NCBI RefSeq assembly: GCF_964355755.1
Contig: NC_092672.1
Location: forward strand, 33,352,501-33,416,500
Length of the DNA stretch: 64,000 bases
Direction of reading: 5' to 3'
Source of the DNA: Antedon mediterranea
Taxonomy: Eukaryota > Echinodermata > Crinoidea > Comatulida > Antedonidae
Of this stretch, positions 20,901 through 33,800 are shown in pieces. The position numbers and the translations under genes are program-made. A model generated the notes under the pieces. The model saw nothing but the letters and a program-made list of their open reading frames with translations, ran no database searches and was not told the DNA's origin. How positions within the stretch are numbered: the stretch's first letter is position 1; each line of letters begins with the position of its first letter.

Positions 20901-23652
20901 GCGTAATTAAAACTGTATTTTATAATTATGTAGAGGTAGGACTACTATACAATTGTTTAAATGCAACCAGATCACATGGTATTGTGATAGACTGATCATA
21001 GGCGCTTCAACGATAATTAACTCAATCTGATCAATTTTATGTTTTTTAACTTACAATTTCGTTTGTTGATTCAATATCAGTTATTTTCCCCAAAGCTACG
21101 GATACTTCTTGTATATCAGCAGGCTGAAGGTCACCAGAGTCTTCCGCTTTCTCTACTATTTCCTCAAGCTCAACTGCAACCTCTTCTACATTATCTTCAC
21201 TGATACCACTCTATTGACAATAATAGTTATTAAAGAAACGCATGTTTTTTGAGTTTCTAAATTACTATTTTACAAAATTAACTAAATATGACAAGACGAT
21301 AATCATAAACTTACATGTATGAGATTTTTGATTTGTGTATATATGTCGTTATCAAAAAATAACGATTGATATTGTTATAATAATATTTAGGAAACCAGCT
21401 AGCAATAATAACATACGTTAGCTTAATTTTAAACCTTTTACAGCGTTGTACAATCGAAAGACTTACCGACAGTTATGTAAAATGAGCAAGTATCGGTCTG
21501 TCCGCCAACTTCAGTTGTGGTGCATATCACTTTTGTAATCGATCCAGTTTGATAAGATTCTCCAGGTTTACTTGTAGAATCAACCGATGGTGTTTCATCG
21601 TCGTTTGCTATTGGTATTATCCAATCAGGAGATGTGACCGTCGATGAAATGTCACTTGGGCATTCGATTGTTGGTAGAATGTTACCTATTTTAATAAACA
21701 TGCACAGTTTCTTTTATTCTAAGAACAACTTTAGTTAACACTCTCATCATAAATAAAAACGTTATTATTTGATGCTTAGACACATTAAAATAATTTAATA
21801 CATAATGTACATAAACTTATATAGGAGGATGCTAAAACTAGTTTCATTGATTTGGCATCAGAGTTAAGAATAAGAAAAATAATACAAACCTTTAGTTGCC
21901 AATGGTTCTGATGTCCTCGTATCTGGTGTTGTAAACGATGGAAACGTACTTGTTAGTCCTAAAGTTGTATCTGTCTCAACAGTGCTGCAACGTTGTTCTT
22001 GATTCTATTGTGAACAATAACAACGTTGTTGGTTCTACAGTTTATGTGTCATTTTCAACAGCGGTTTGCTGCAACGTTGTTACTGATTCTGTTGTAAACG
22101 ATTGAAACGTTGTTGGTTCTACAGTTGTTGCATTTGTCTCAATAGTGGTTTGCTGCAACGTTGTTCCTGATTCTGTTGTGAACGATGGAAATGTTGTTTG
22201 TTCTACAGTTGTTGTGTCTGTCTCAACAGTCGTTTGCTGCAACGTTGTTCCTGCTTCTTTTGTAAACGATGCAAACGTTGTTGGTTCTACAGTTGATGTG
22301 TCTTTTTCAACAGTGGTTTGCTGCAACGCTGTTCCAGATTTTGTGGTAAACGATGCAAATGTTGTTGGCCCTACAGTTGTTGTGTCTGTCTCAACAGTCG
22401 TTTGCTGCAACGTTGTTCCTGATTCTGTTGTAAACGATGGAAACGTTGTTGGCCCTACAGTTGTTGTGTCTGTCTCAACAGTCGTTTGCTGTAACGTTGT
22501 TCCTGATTCTGTTGTAAACGATGGAAACGTTGTTGGCCCTACAGTTGTTATGTCTGTCTCAACAGTGGCTTGCTGCAACGTTGTTTCTGATTCTGTTGTA
22601 AACGATGGAAACGTTGTTGACCCCACAGTTGTTGTATCTATCTCAACAGTGGTTTGCTGCAACGTTGTTCCTGATTCTGTTGTAAACGATGGACACGTTG
22701 TTGGTGCTAGAGTTGTTGTGTCTGTCTCAACAGTTTGCTATAATGTTGTTCCTGATTCTGTTGTAAATGCTGGAAGCCGTCGATACCACCACCACCATGT
22801 AGTTGTCGGAGGTGGAGGTGGATAAGTAGTAGTCGTAAGTGTGGTTTGCTGCAACATTGTTCCTGATTCTGTAAACGATGGACAAGGTGGTGGTAACGTT
22901 TCTGCCTCCTGTCGGAAACACAGATATGAATTAGTCAGTTAATGTAATCATAGAAAAAAGTGTTTAAGATATAAGTAACGTAATAATAGAGGTGTGTAAT
23001 ATACATATACATATATATATTATTGTGACTTATAACCCGTTTGACTCCTACCTTCTTACCCTTTGTTTTTAAATAAAATTCTGAACCAAGCAAGCACATA
23101 GAACTTAAAAAAATATGTTCAAGCTTTAGCTAGCGACTTTGACTAGAATTTTGCCTACTGTTTAACCTTACTACTACATTCAAATACCGTACCATCCAGA
23201 AAATATCTATGTACCTTTGTACGCAGACCGTACTGTCGGCGAAAATATTCGGAAAAACTCGTAACTTATTTAGCAGCTATTTTTGTTAAGTCGAAACTCG
23301 CGGTACATAACTGTATCAACTAAACACATCTATTGAGAACATTTTCAAAATGAAATTTTTGTAGTTCGCCAATTGAATAACGGTGTTATGGTGCAAGTCT
23401 TTGTTTATGTAGAGCATCTTGTGTATATGTTTGTCTTGTGAATGGGATTACCACCTTTGAGAAGGATAGTGAATGAATTCACTTGTGGTAATCCTTGGAA
23501 ATTTGCCTAAAATGAGAATAAACAAAAAATAAAGAGATTTTAGCACCACTTTTGTTTAAAAAACTTACAAAAATATACTTACTAGACGATTTTTCTAGAA
23601 AAAATACCATCACCATCACCATTATATATGGTAAACCAAATGTCGTATGCAT
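17991..23652 (-). pseudogene. Gene B: decayed mucin-HYR adhesion GPCR
   Basis: Remnants in order: signal exon 23652-23583 (MHTTFGLPYIMVMVMVFFL), mucin 22901-21890, HYR 21685-21467 (open), GAIN exon 21210-21055, GPS near 20440-20276, TM1 20142-20027, TM2-TM4 near 19775-19528, ECL2 19134-19068, last exon 18573-17991 (TM5-TM7 and tail, open). Breaks: TAG stop at 22738-22740; 5-bp loss near 21982 that shifts the mucin frame; the 38-nt helix exon has lost its acceptor; the 105-codon GAIN exon is deleted; an internal deletion in the next exon; a 4-bp duplication at about 20339 in the GPS that leads to a stop; GPS C-N-C changed to C-N-Y; the acceptor of the TM2 exon is lost and 15 nt deleted after TM3. 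No functional receptor can be made. Confidence 0.85.
21890..22760 (-). repeat. Mucin VNTR of pseudogene B (about 10 units of 84 bp)
   Basis: Units of the TTFPSFTTESGTTLQQ and TTVETDTTTVGP type are closely related to gene A units. The array carries a TAG stop near its N-terminal end and a 5-bp deletion near its C-terminal end. Confidence 0.8.
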
Positions 23653-23864
23653 CGTTGAGTTGAGGACGTACAGCCCTTAAAGTGGCTACTGATGAGAATA
23701 ATATAATCTCTTATTGTCATCAGTAACAAACACAGTAATCGCTAAACAGTCCGAGTCGTTCGAGGACGTCGTACTATCAGAAAAACAACCAGTACACGTC
23801 TACAGCATTTACTTGCTGATTGAATTAATTTTTGTTTTACTTTTATAAACAACTTTTGAATGGT

Positions 23865-24045
23865 TTTTGAATATCCCACAATTCACTGTGCATGATCGTA
23901 TGTTTGTTTATGGATATCATTATATATCTTCTTATTTTTATTATTCTTTCTAATAATCCACGAATTTATAATGTAATAACACAAACCACAATATTATATT
24001 TATTGATTATTTATATACAATTTAATAGTCTCGCTGCCTCGATAA
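23865..24045 (-). promoter_or_regulatory. Conserved 5' flank of pseudogene B
   Basis: Homologous to 14150-14320 and 39120-39300. It keeps the same spacing to the signal exon. It may be the decayed promoter. Confidence 0.3.
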
Positions 24046-24099
24046 ACTTATATATGTTTTAAATGCGTTTTTATTGAATGTAATAATAATAATAATAAC

Positions 24100-24715
24100 T
24101 AGAGGGTACTCCGAGAGTACAAACCTCCGCCTACTGTAAAATTCCCCTACATAAAATGCCCGCAGAATATTTTTTTTTTACATTTTTTTTTATTAGTTCT
24201 AAGTGTAAATATGTTAACTGCACACTACAAAGTTGTGGATGACAGTGTGGTGTAATGGTTATGTATCCAGCCTCTCACAGTTGAGATCGCTGGTTCAAGT
24301 CCCACTAAGGGTTTTTTTTTAATTATTTTTTTATTTTTATTTTTTTTTTTTTGTGGACCTTGATCTTTGACCCTGACCCTTCAAAATTTAACCACAATTA
24401 TATGATGTGTCATTGATCATTGTGGCTAAGTTTGGTGACAATCAGATCAAAACTGTGGTCTCTGGGCAGTAAAATAGTATTTTGTTAGTTGTGACCTTGA
24501 TCTACTGTATCACCTTTTCCCTTCAAATTCGAACTCATCCAAGCTTTTGGGGTATAGATTATTGTGGCCAAATTTGGTGGCCTCCAGGCTGTTCACAGAC
24601 ACACACACAAACACAAAAACACACACACAAACACACAAACACACACACAAACACACACACAAACATACAGGGGTGAAAACATAGCCTCCTTGGCGGAGGT
24701 AATAATAATTTATTG
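24100..24715 (+). mobile_element. Repeat with internal tRNA-like Pol III promoter, copy 1
   Basis: Contains TGGTGTAATGGTTATG (A-box-like) and GGTTCAAGTCCC (B-box-like) at 24250-24303, spaced as in a tRNA. T-runs, a CTTTGACCCTGACCCTT block and a CA-rich tail follow. A second copy lies in opposite orientation at 63440-63995. The ends carry small hairpins (GTACTC..GAGTAC; CCTCC..GGAGG). I infer a tRNA-derived SINE or SINE-bearing composite. The DNA between 23660 and 24100 is the gene B flank. Confidence 0.6.
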
Positions 24716-24897
24716 GGAACTTCACTTTTATAACAGTGGCACACTTCACATTTTGAATGTATAATAAAAAAAATAAAAATATATAATAAATGAATGCACA
24801 AAATAGACAAATACATAAGTAATCTTACTTTATCTACAGTACATAACATCTAATAAACCCATTCACAATGCTTTAAAAATGGGATGTTCAGTGCTGT

Positions 24898-27800
24898 TCA
24901 AACGGATGCGGGCGTGCTTATATGGCACCGCTCGACCGAATAGCTATCTTTGTGGTCATTGTCTTCTTCACTACTTTCAAATGCTGGATTTTCTACATCA
25001 GCTGTAAAGCTACTAGCGGTAAACCGATTTTTCTGAGGTGTGATTTTCGGTAATGTTGAATTAGATAATACACTGTTGTTACTGTTAGCTGGTCTATGTG
25101 AATAATTTGATAACTTTTGCGGTAAGTACCTTTTCGTGTTACGTTTCTTTAAATCTTTAAATTCTTTCTGTCTGAACGTGAACAAATAGAATATTGCGAC
25201 TCCCTGGAAAGAGTTAAAAACGCAGAACAATATTACAAACACGTGATCAGCTTTGCTCTCAAAAGACAGAAATCCAAAAACCCATGTCAGGCCTAAGAGG
25301 AAAGATATAGCGATAGCATTGAAGACCCGTTTCTTCTTTTCTTCTAGAGTTGCATTTTTGTTCAGCATTGCGTTAGATCGCGAGCAGTATAAACTTTTAA
25401 GAACCAATACGAATATAATAGAGTTAAAAAAGATGGCGATTGCGATTGGAATAAGAACAGCGTAGATGAAGACGTCGAATTCCATTGTGTTGAGATAACA
25501 ACTGTAAGACATTATAAATTAGTTTTTAGTAATAAGGCATGATCAATGATATTATATAGCCAACTTATTACAACTCTCTGGGCATGATAGATATCAGGAT
25601 CAAGAAAATGGCCAATAGAAGAAAATATGTGTACAAGTTTATTATTACTATTGTAAAGGCAGTACACTTACTAGTATTTGTTTTCATAGAACGACACATC
25701 TACTGTTAGTAGAACTATCGGTGGTATGCACGGAATACCTAGAGAAATTAATTTCTTGTTTATCACCTACTAGCTATAATATAGTTGGTGATATATTTTA
25801 TTATTATTAATATCTTTATTTTTTTTTATTTTATTCATTTCGGCAATAAACATGAAATAATAATTACAAAACATAGATATATATATATAAGAAGTACAAG
25901 ACACAAAGCCGAGGAGAGACAAAAGCATTAAACAAAACGCTGTCACCGGTAAGGTGTGTCTCTGAATGCCTGTTTGAAAAGTATTATGTGATAACTATAA
26001 ATGGTAGAAAAACTAATTATATAACATAGTACGTCAATCAACGTGTCACACATTAATAGTGAGTGCATTTAGTATATAATAAATCTTGAACATTAATGCT
26101 GTATACTGTATATCCTTTCGTGACGTCACTGAGGATGTTTTATGTATTCATTAAAAAATTAAATACGACTTTACACTTAGATTAGAATTGATTTAGCATA
26201 GAAAGTCGATAACATTAATCAACAACATTGCCAACATCTATAAACATATGGTACTTACCCCAAGCGAAGACCATTGAAAACCACAAAAACTTCGAGGACT
26301 TTGCGTTGAAAACTTTAACAAACAACAAATACATATTGACTGCTTCCATGGATGTCCATGCGACAGACGTCAACAGAAAGTAATGTAACAATACAGCTAT
26401 TGTTGTACAAGCTACAGTTTCTGGAGTTGCAGTATCGATGCCACATATGAATGTGAGATATAGGCAAGTTAGTGAGATGGAAAGGTTTAACAATATTTTC
26501 TGAGGTTGACGTTTGCGAAGAGTTCTGTTGAAAAAGTAAAACTATTATTTATGTATTTTGATATAACCTATTGACCCTTTTCGACCAAACGAAATTAATA
26601 ATAATTGTTGAAACAAACCCAGGTAAATAAAAGCTATGGAATTATCAGTGAATGTTGGTTCTAGCATTCTAGCTAGTGTATAAACTACAGCTTTGGGTCA
26701 ATCGTACACCCATTCAATTGCCTAATTTTGCCTGAATGAATAGCACATTATAAATTCTTCCAGGCAGTTTAGTAAAAGTTATACTTTAATAATTATGCCT
26801 GAGCAAATCAGTTTGAAAAAAAGGAAGACTTACTTTATTGATAGACTAACAACGATTGTCACCAGTAGGCACAATATTGACATCACACATCCTACATACG
26901 TTAATATGTCCAAAAACAATTCAAACGTGTCCGCCAAGTCATTATCAAACTGAAAACATTTGAAAAAAATAAAATTGCTCGATTCTATTATCATTTGAAT
27001 GTTGATAAGAATTTTCAATTTAACTTAAATGAAAGAATAAACGTGAAACTTACAAATAAAACTGCAAAATTTGTAAGATGTGTACAGTTACATGTAATAC
27101 TGCCATCGTTGTCGTCCATATCAACGCGCGTACATCCCTCTTCTGACCAATCACCAAAGTCATTGAGAGTTGTGTTCCAAAACACACAAGTAGCATTTTG
27201 ATTTGCATAAGCCTGCTCAAAATAAACAAAAATATTTTGAATCAACGCAATAGATTGATTCCCAATTAGAGCGCGTTACGAGACATTTGACCAACAATTA
27301 TAACTTATGGATCATCCAAACTGTCCATTGTGATTGGTCAACTCACTGGCATTGCGCCAACGTCGTTGCGTAAAAATCAAGCTTAAGAAAAATGTGTAGG
27401 TTAACCTAAAACACATCATAAATAAAGTTTTTTTCTGAACATTACACTGTACCTTAGCAACATTGAAGACAATTTTAACAGGTTCTTCGAACACGGGTGG
27501 AAGGCTGTCGTCATACACAGTGGCTGATAGAATAACACTCGATAATTTTAGATCTTGATAACTCGACGACTGGAATAATTTTGAATTGTAATATGATATA
27601 AAACTCACGTTGGACCACGCATTATCTGTTAAAAATAATAAATGTGTATCATTTGGGCCACAAGACATACTGTACCCTAGTAACTTCGGCATAGCATTAA
27701 CACTAGTACTTCTGTGTACTTAAAACTGTAATTCAATCAGTTTGACTATTATGTAGAAGTACTAACAATTGACCAAATGTAATACTGTGTACATACCTCG

Positions 27801-30800
27801 TGTAACCAGATCACGTGATAAGGTGATAGACTGGTCATAGGCGCTACAACGACCATCATCACAAACCTCAGTCACTTTCTTATCTTCTTCCACCAGGAAT
27901 ACAACATCATGTCTAAGATTATCAGAGTCGAAACTTAAAATCTGCACAGACAGCGTGTCTTCATGTTCAGTATAATTCTGACCATCAGTGGCTGCTGTAC
28001 TAATTTGTTGTTCCAATGACTCAAGAATGCTAGAGGTTGTCTCATGAGGGAGGTCAGTGCCTGATGAATCAGTTGAGAGCACTGCATCTACAATATCAAC
28101 TACAGCATCGGTCACCTATAAACAGCCATAACACAGTATAATGCACGGTTTATGCTCTAAAGGCTTCACTAAAATATGAAATTACTAGTACTGGTGTGCA
28201 GAATAGATGGCATTTCACATGTACTTTTCATGTTTTGGTTACTACTCTACTGTACATCCAGAAATCAAAACCATGAATCATTGGAACCAATTATCTATGT
28301 GGTGTATATCATCATATTTCATGTAGGTTATGCATGCGGTTAATATCAATATATCAACCATCATGTATTCTAAGTTTCAATTTGTGTTTGTGTTTTTTTA
28401 AAACTTACATTTTCGTTTGTTGATTCAATATCAGTTATGGTTTCCAGAGCTACGGATACTTCTTGTATATCAGCAGGTTGAAGGTCACCAGAGTCTTCTG
28501 CTTTCTCTACTATTTCCTCAAGCTCAACTGCAACCTGTTCTACATTCTCTTCAATGACACCACTCTATTAAAAATAACAATAAGAATAAGATAAGATTTT
28601 TTTTGAGTTTCTAACTTAATTTTTACAAAATTTAACTAAATATGACAATGAGCCTAAACTTACCTGTGTGAGGTCTCTGATTTGTGTAGATAAATCAGTT
28701 TCTATAATATCAAAACATTCAGAATAATATTAAAAATAACGATTGTTATTGTTGTAATCAAGTGTTTTTTTTTTTTTTTATCTTATGTGGGTTCATCCCA
28801 CTTTTATTTCCAAACCACTGTTCTCTTTACATATATTTTTCACTATACACTATACATATCATTATATTTACAATGTTTGTTTAATCATCTGTATACATAT
28901 ACTTATTTATTCATTTGTTTACATATTATCACATTGATTAAACATATTATCTGTAACACATTTTCATTAACAAGCTTATTTTTTTTCTTACATAGTTGTT
29001 TTTGATTTTTTCATCTACCACATTTTCATTTAACAATGCATATTCTCTGTTATACTCATTACTTACTACATGTTTACTGTTAACATAATATTGTTCTCAT
29101 CCTTTAACATTAATATTAATATTTTTGTTCTTTAATGTTTACAAAACCAGCAGATCCTTTTTTGCATCTATAACTTCTTAAATTTTCATTTAACTTTTTT
29201 ACTTTCTTCTCTTATGTGGATTCATTCCACTTTTTTTTTTTTTACTTATTTTCTTTAAAAAAAAACTATTTCCATATATTATTTTGTTTATACATACATT
29301 ATCATTTAACCACATTGATTACATAGTTTCCTCTTTTTATACATATTATCTATAACACATTTTCATTAACAAAGCTTATTTTTTCTTACATAGTTGTTTT
29401 TGTTTTTTTTTTCATCTACATGCATATTTATTTCATACAATTATAATACGTTTATGTTTAATAAATCCATCCCATGGGTTTGTCCCATTTTATTTTTCTT
29501 TGGATTTATCTATGCAAACATATTTTCATTTAAACAATGCATATTCTCTGTTATACTAATTACTTACTAACTTTTTACTGTTAACATTATATTTTCCTCA
29601 TCCTTTAACATTGATTTTTTGGATCTTTAAATGTTTACAAAATTTATTTCCAACAGATTATCCTTTTTTTGCATCTACAGTATAACCCATCAAAGTTTCA
29701 TTTAACTTTTTTTTTCCTATGTGGGTTCATTCAATTATTTTTTTTTACTTATTATTTATTCTATTATTTTTTTATACATACATTATCATTTAACAACATT
29801 TGTGTTTAATGATCCATTAAAAAAATTAGACATTCTTTTTTTTCTTTTTAACCATTTTATCATTTCAAAATTCCACATGCAGTAAGAATGTGCAAATTAC
29901 ATATATACGGTATATACCTATAATATGAAAGCTTTGATGAAAACACTTCCCCACTTAAACCTAAACCTTCTTATCCTTCATATTTTTTTTTCTTTTTCCA
30001 ATAAACTTAATATCTTTACTTTATAAATACAAAATGCTCCTAAAGTGTATAATTTATTTACGTAATTATTGTAAGTTTCAAATAAAAGTCTTTTGAAAGA
30101 AAAAACAGGAATATGTATGCTTACTGCTCTAATTATTTCGTTTATCTCTCTCCATAAACATTTTACTGTTATGCACTCTACTAACATATGTTTATCATTC
30201 TCAATAACATTGCATGTGTCACAACATGGGGAATTTACAAGTCTCCACCTATGTAATCTTTCATTTGTTGGCAATATTCTGTGCAACAATTTAAAATTAA
30301 AATGTGCCAGTTTTTTTTCTTTAAGACCAGAAACTTTCTTAACCCATATTTTTGTCCATAGCATATTACCAAATATGGATTCCCACTTAACCTGTGCCGT
30401 AGGTGTAATATATTGAGCATCTATTATGAATCTATATAATTGTCTAGACGTCATATTTAAGACCTTATTGTTTGTAATAGGTATATCATTTACATTAATG
30501 TCATGTGTTGATTTTAAAATACATTTCCATTCTTTTGGAATGGCTTTCAATATACATGAATATTCACTGATCCAATTTTGTGTACATCTTAACCTTCTTT
30601 TTATCTCTATCGCAGGCTTAAACACATTATTATTTATTACATCATATATTTTTAAAAACCCTGAACTAATCCAGTTACAGTTATATAACGGCTTCTTTTT
30701 AATACATATAGACTCATTACCCCATAATGATTGATTAATAATGTCATCATAGCTTATTGGTTCCTTATTTAATCTATTATTACAAGCATTAGCTACTGCT

Positions 30801-33800
30801 ATAGACTTAATAACTGAGAGGTAAAATGGTGGTACGGATATATTACACGGAACTTTTGATAAATTTGAGGTTAATGATTTTGGGCCTATCTTTTCTATAT
30901 GTATGTAATCAAGTGTTTGGTAACGGCAATAATAACATAAAAGTAGCTTAATTTTAAACTCTACTTTGTATAGCGTTATATAATTGAAAGACTTACCGAC
31001 AGTTATGTAAAATGAGCAAGTATCCATCTGTCCGCCAACATCAGTTGTGGTGCATATAACCTTTGTAATTGATCCAGTTTGATAACATTCTCCCGGTTTA
31101 CTTATACAATTAACCGACGGTGGTGGTGTTTCATCATCGTTTGCTATTGGTACTATCCAATCAGGAGATATGTCCGTCGATGATATGTCACTTGGACATT
31201 CGATTGTTGGTGGAATGTTACCTATTTTTAATAAATATGGACAGTTTTTTTTTTATAGATATAACTAACATGATATAACTAACATTAAGTTATTTTAAGT
31301 TATAATATTATTTGATGCATAGACTCACTGAATTGAACATACTGTACGTAAACATGATATACGAGGATGCTAAAACTAGTATTGTTTCATTGATTTGGTA
31401 ACAGAGAGTTAAGAATAAGAAAAATAATACCAACGTTTAGTTGCTAATGGTTCTGATGTCGTCGTATCTGGTGTTGAATACGTTGTTTTTTGCGAAGTTG
31501 TTGATTTTGTAGACACTGTCGTTGTTCTTAGTAACTCTGTTATAAATTGTGTTGGTTCTAAAGTCGTTGTGTCTATCTCAATAGTGGTTATCTGTAACGT
31601 TGTTCCTGGTTCTGTTGTAATGGATAATAACGTTGTTGGTTCTAAAGTTGTTGCATCTGTCTCAACAGTGGTTTGCTGCAACGTTGTTCCTGGTTCTGTT
31701 GCAATGGATAATAACGTTGTTGGTTCTACAATTGTTGTGTCTGTCTCAATAGTGATTTGCTGCAACGTTTTTCCAGATTCTATTGTAAATGATGATAACG
31801 TTGTGAGGTCTACAGCTGATGTGTCTGTCTCAGCAGTGGTTTGATGCAACGTTGTTCGTGATTCTGTTGTAAACGATGGAAACGTTGTTGGTTCTACAGT
31901 TGTCGTATCTATCTCAACAGTTGTTGCATTTGTCTCATTAGTGATTTTCTGCAACGTTGTTCCTGGTTCTGTTGTAAACGATAGAAACGTTGTTGGTGCT
32001 AGAGTTGTTGCATTTGTCTCATTAGTGATTTGCTGCAACGTTGTTCCTGATTCTGTTGTAAACGGTAGAAACGTTGTTGGTGCTAGAGTTGTTGCATTTG
32101 TCTCATTGGTGATTTGCTGCAACGTTGTTCCTGATTCTGTTGTAAACGATAGAAACGTTGTTGGTGCTAGAGTTGTTGCATTTGTCTCATTGGTGATTTG
32201 CTGCAACGTTGTTCCTGATTCTGTTGTAAACGATAGAAACGTTGTTGGTGCTAGAGTTGTTGCATTTGTCTCATTAGTGATTTTCTGCAATTTTGTTCCT
32301 GATTCTGTTGTAAACGATAGAAACGTTGTTGGTGCTAGAGTTGTTGCATTTGTCTCATTAGTGATTTGCTGCAACGTTGTTCCTGATTCTGTTGTAAACG
32401 ATGGAAACGCTGTTGAGTCTACAGTTGTTGCATTTGTCTCATTTGTGATTTGCTGCAACGTTGTTCCTGATTCTGTTGTAAACGATAGAAACGTTGTTGG
32501 TGCTAGAGTTGTTGCATTTGTCTCATTAGTGATTTGCTGCAACGTTTTTCCTGATTCTGTTGTAAACGATAGAAACGTTGTTGGTGCTAGAGTTGTTGCA
32601 TTTGTCTCATTAGTGATTTGCTGCAACGTTGTTCCTGATTCTGTTGTAAACGATAGAAACGTTGTTGGTGCTAGAGTTGTTGCATTTGTCTCATTAGTGA
32701 TTTGCTGCAACGTTGTTCCTGATTTTGTTGTAAACGATAGAAACGTTGTTGGTGCTAGAGTTGTTGCATTTGTCTCATTAGTGATTTGCTGCAACGTTGT
32801 TCCTGATTCTGTTGTAAACGATGGAAACGTTGTTGGTGCTAGAGTTGTTGCATTTGTCTCATTAGTGATTTGCTGCAACGTTGTTCCTGATTCTGTTGTT
32901 AACGATAGAAACGTTGTTGGTGCTAGAGTTGTTGCATTTGTCTCATTGGTGATTTGCTGCAACGTTGTTCCTGATTCTGTTGTAAACGATAGAAACGTTG
33001 TTGGTGCTAGAGTTGTTGCATTTGTCTCATTAGTGATTTGCTGCAACGTTTTTCCTGATTCTGTTGTAAACGATAGAAACGTTGTTGGTGCTAGAGTTGT
33101 TGCATTTGTCTCATTTGTGATTTGCTGCAACGTTGTTCCTGATTCGGTTGTAAACGATGGAAACGGTGTTGGTGCTAGAGTTGTTGCATTTGTCTCATTA
33201 GTGATTTGCTGCAACGTTGTTCCTGATTCTGTTGTAAACGATGGAAACGTTGTTGGTGCTAGAGTTGTTGAATTTGTCTCATTGGTGATTTGCTGCAACG
33301 TTGTTCCTGATTCTGTTGTAAACGATAGAAACGTTGTTGGTGCTAGAGTTGTTGCATTTGTCTCGTTAGTGGCTTGTTGTAACGTTGTTCGTGATTCTGT
33401 TGTAAACGATGGAAACGGTGTTGGTGCTAGAGTTGTTGCATTTGTCTCATTAGTGATTTGCTGCAACGTTGTTCCTGATTCTGTTGTAAACGATAGAAAC
33501 GTTGTTGGTGCTAGAGTTGTTGCATTTGTCTCATTAGTGATTTGCTGCAACGTTGTTCCTGATTCTGTTGTTAACGATAGAAACGTTGTTGGTGCTAGAG
33601 TTGTTGCATTTGTCTCATTGGTGATTTGCTGCAACGTTGTTCCTGATTCTGTTGTAAACGATAGAAACGTTGTTGGTGCTAGAGTTGTTGCATTTGTCTC
33701 ATTAGTGATTTGCTGCAACGTTTTTCCTGATTCTGTTGTAAACGATAGAAACGTTGTTGGTGCTAGAGTTGTTGCATTTGTCTCATTTGTGATTTTCTGC

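Noticed and set aside
24248-24310. Functional tRNA gene
   Set aside because: A- and B-box-like motifs are present, but the acceptor stem does not pair convincingly and the block is part of a dispersed repeat (also at 63775-63835).
24510-24849. Cys/Val-rich ORFs (CVCLCVCLCV)
   Set aside because: CA/GT microsatellite artefact. The same applies to 59556-59868 and 63328-63533.
30093-30734. Plus-strand ORFs over 30093-30734
   Set aside because: Antisense of the L1-like relic, which has a recognisable zf-RVT region on the minus strand.
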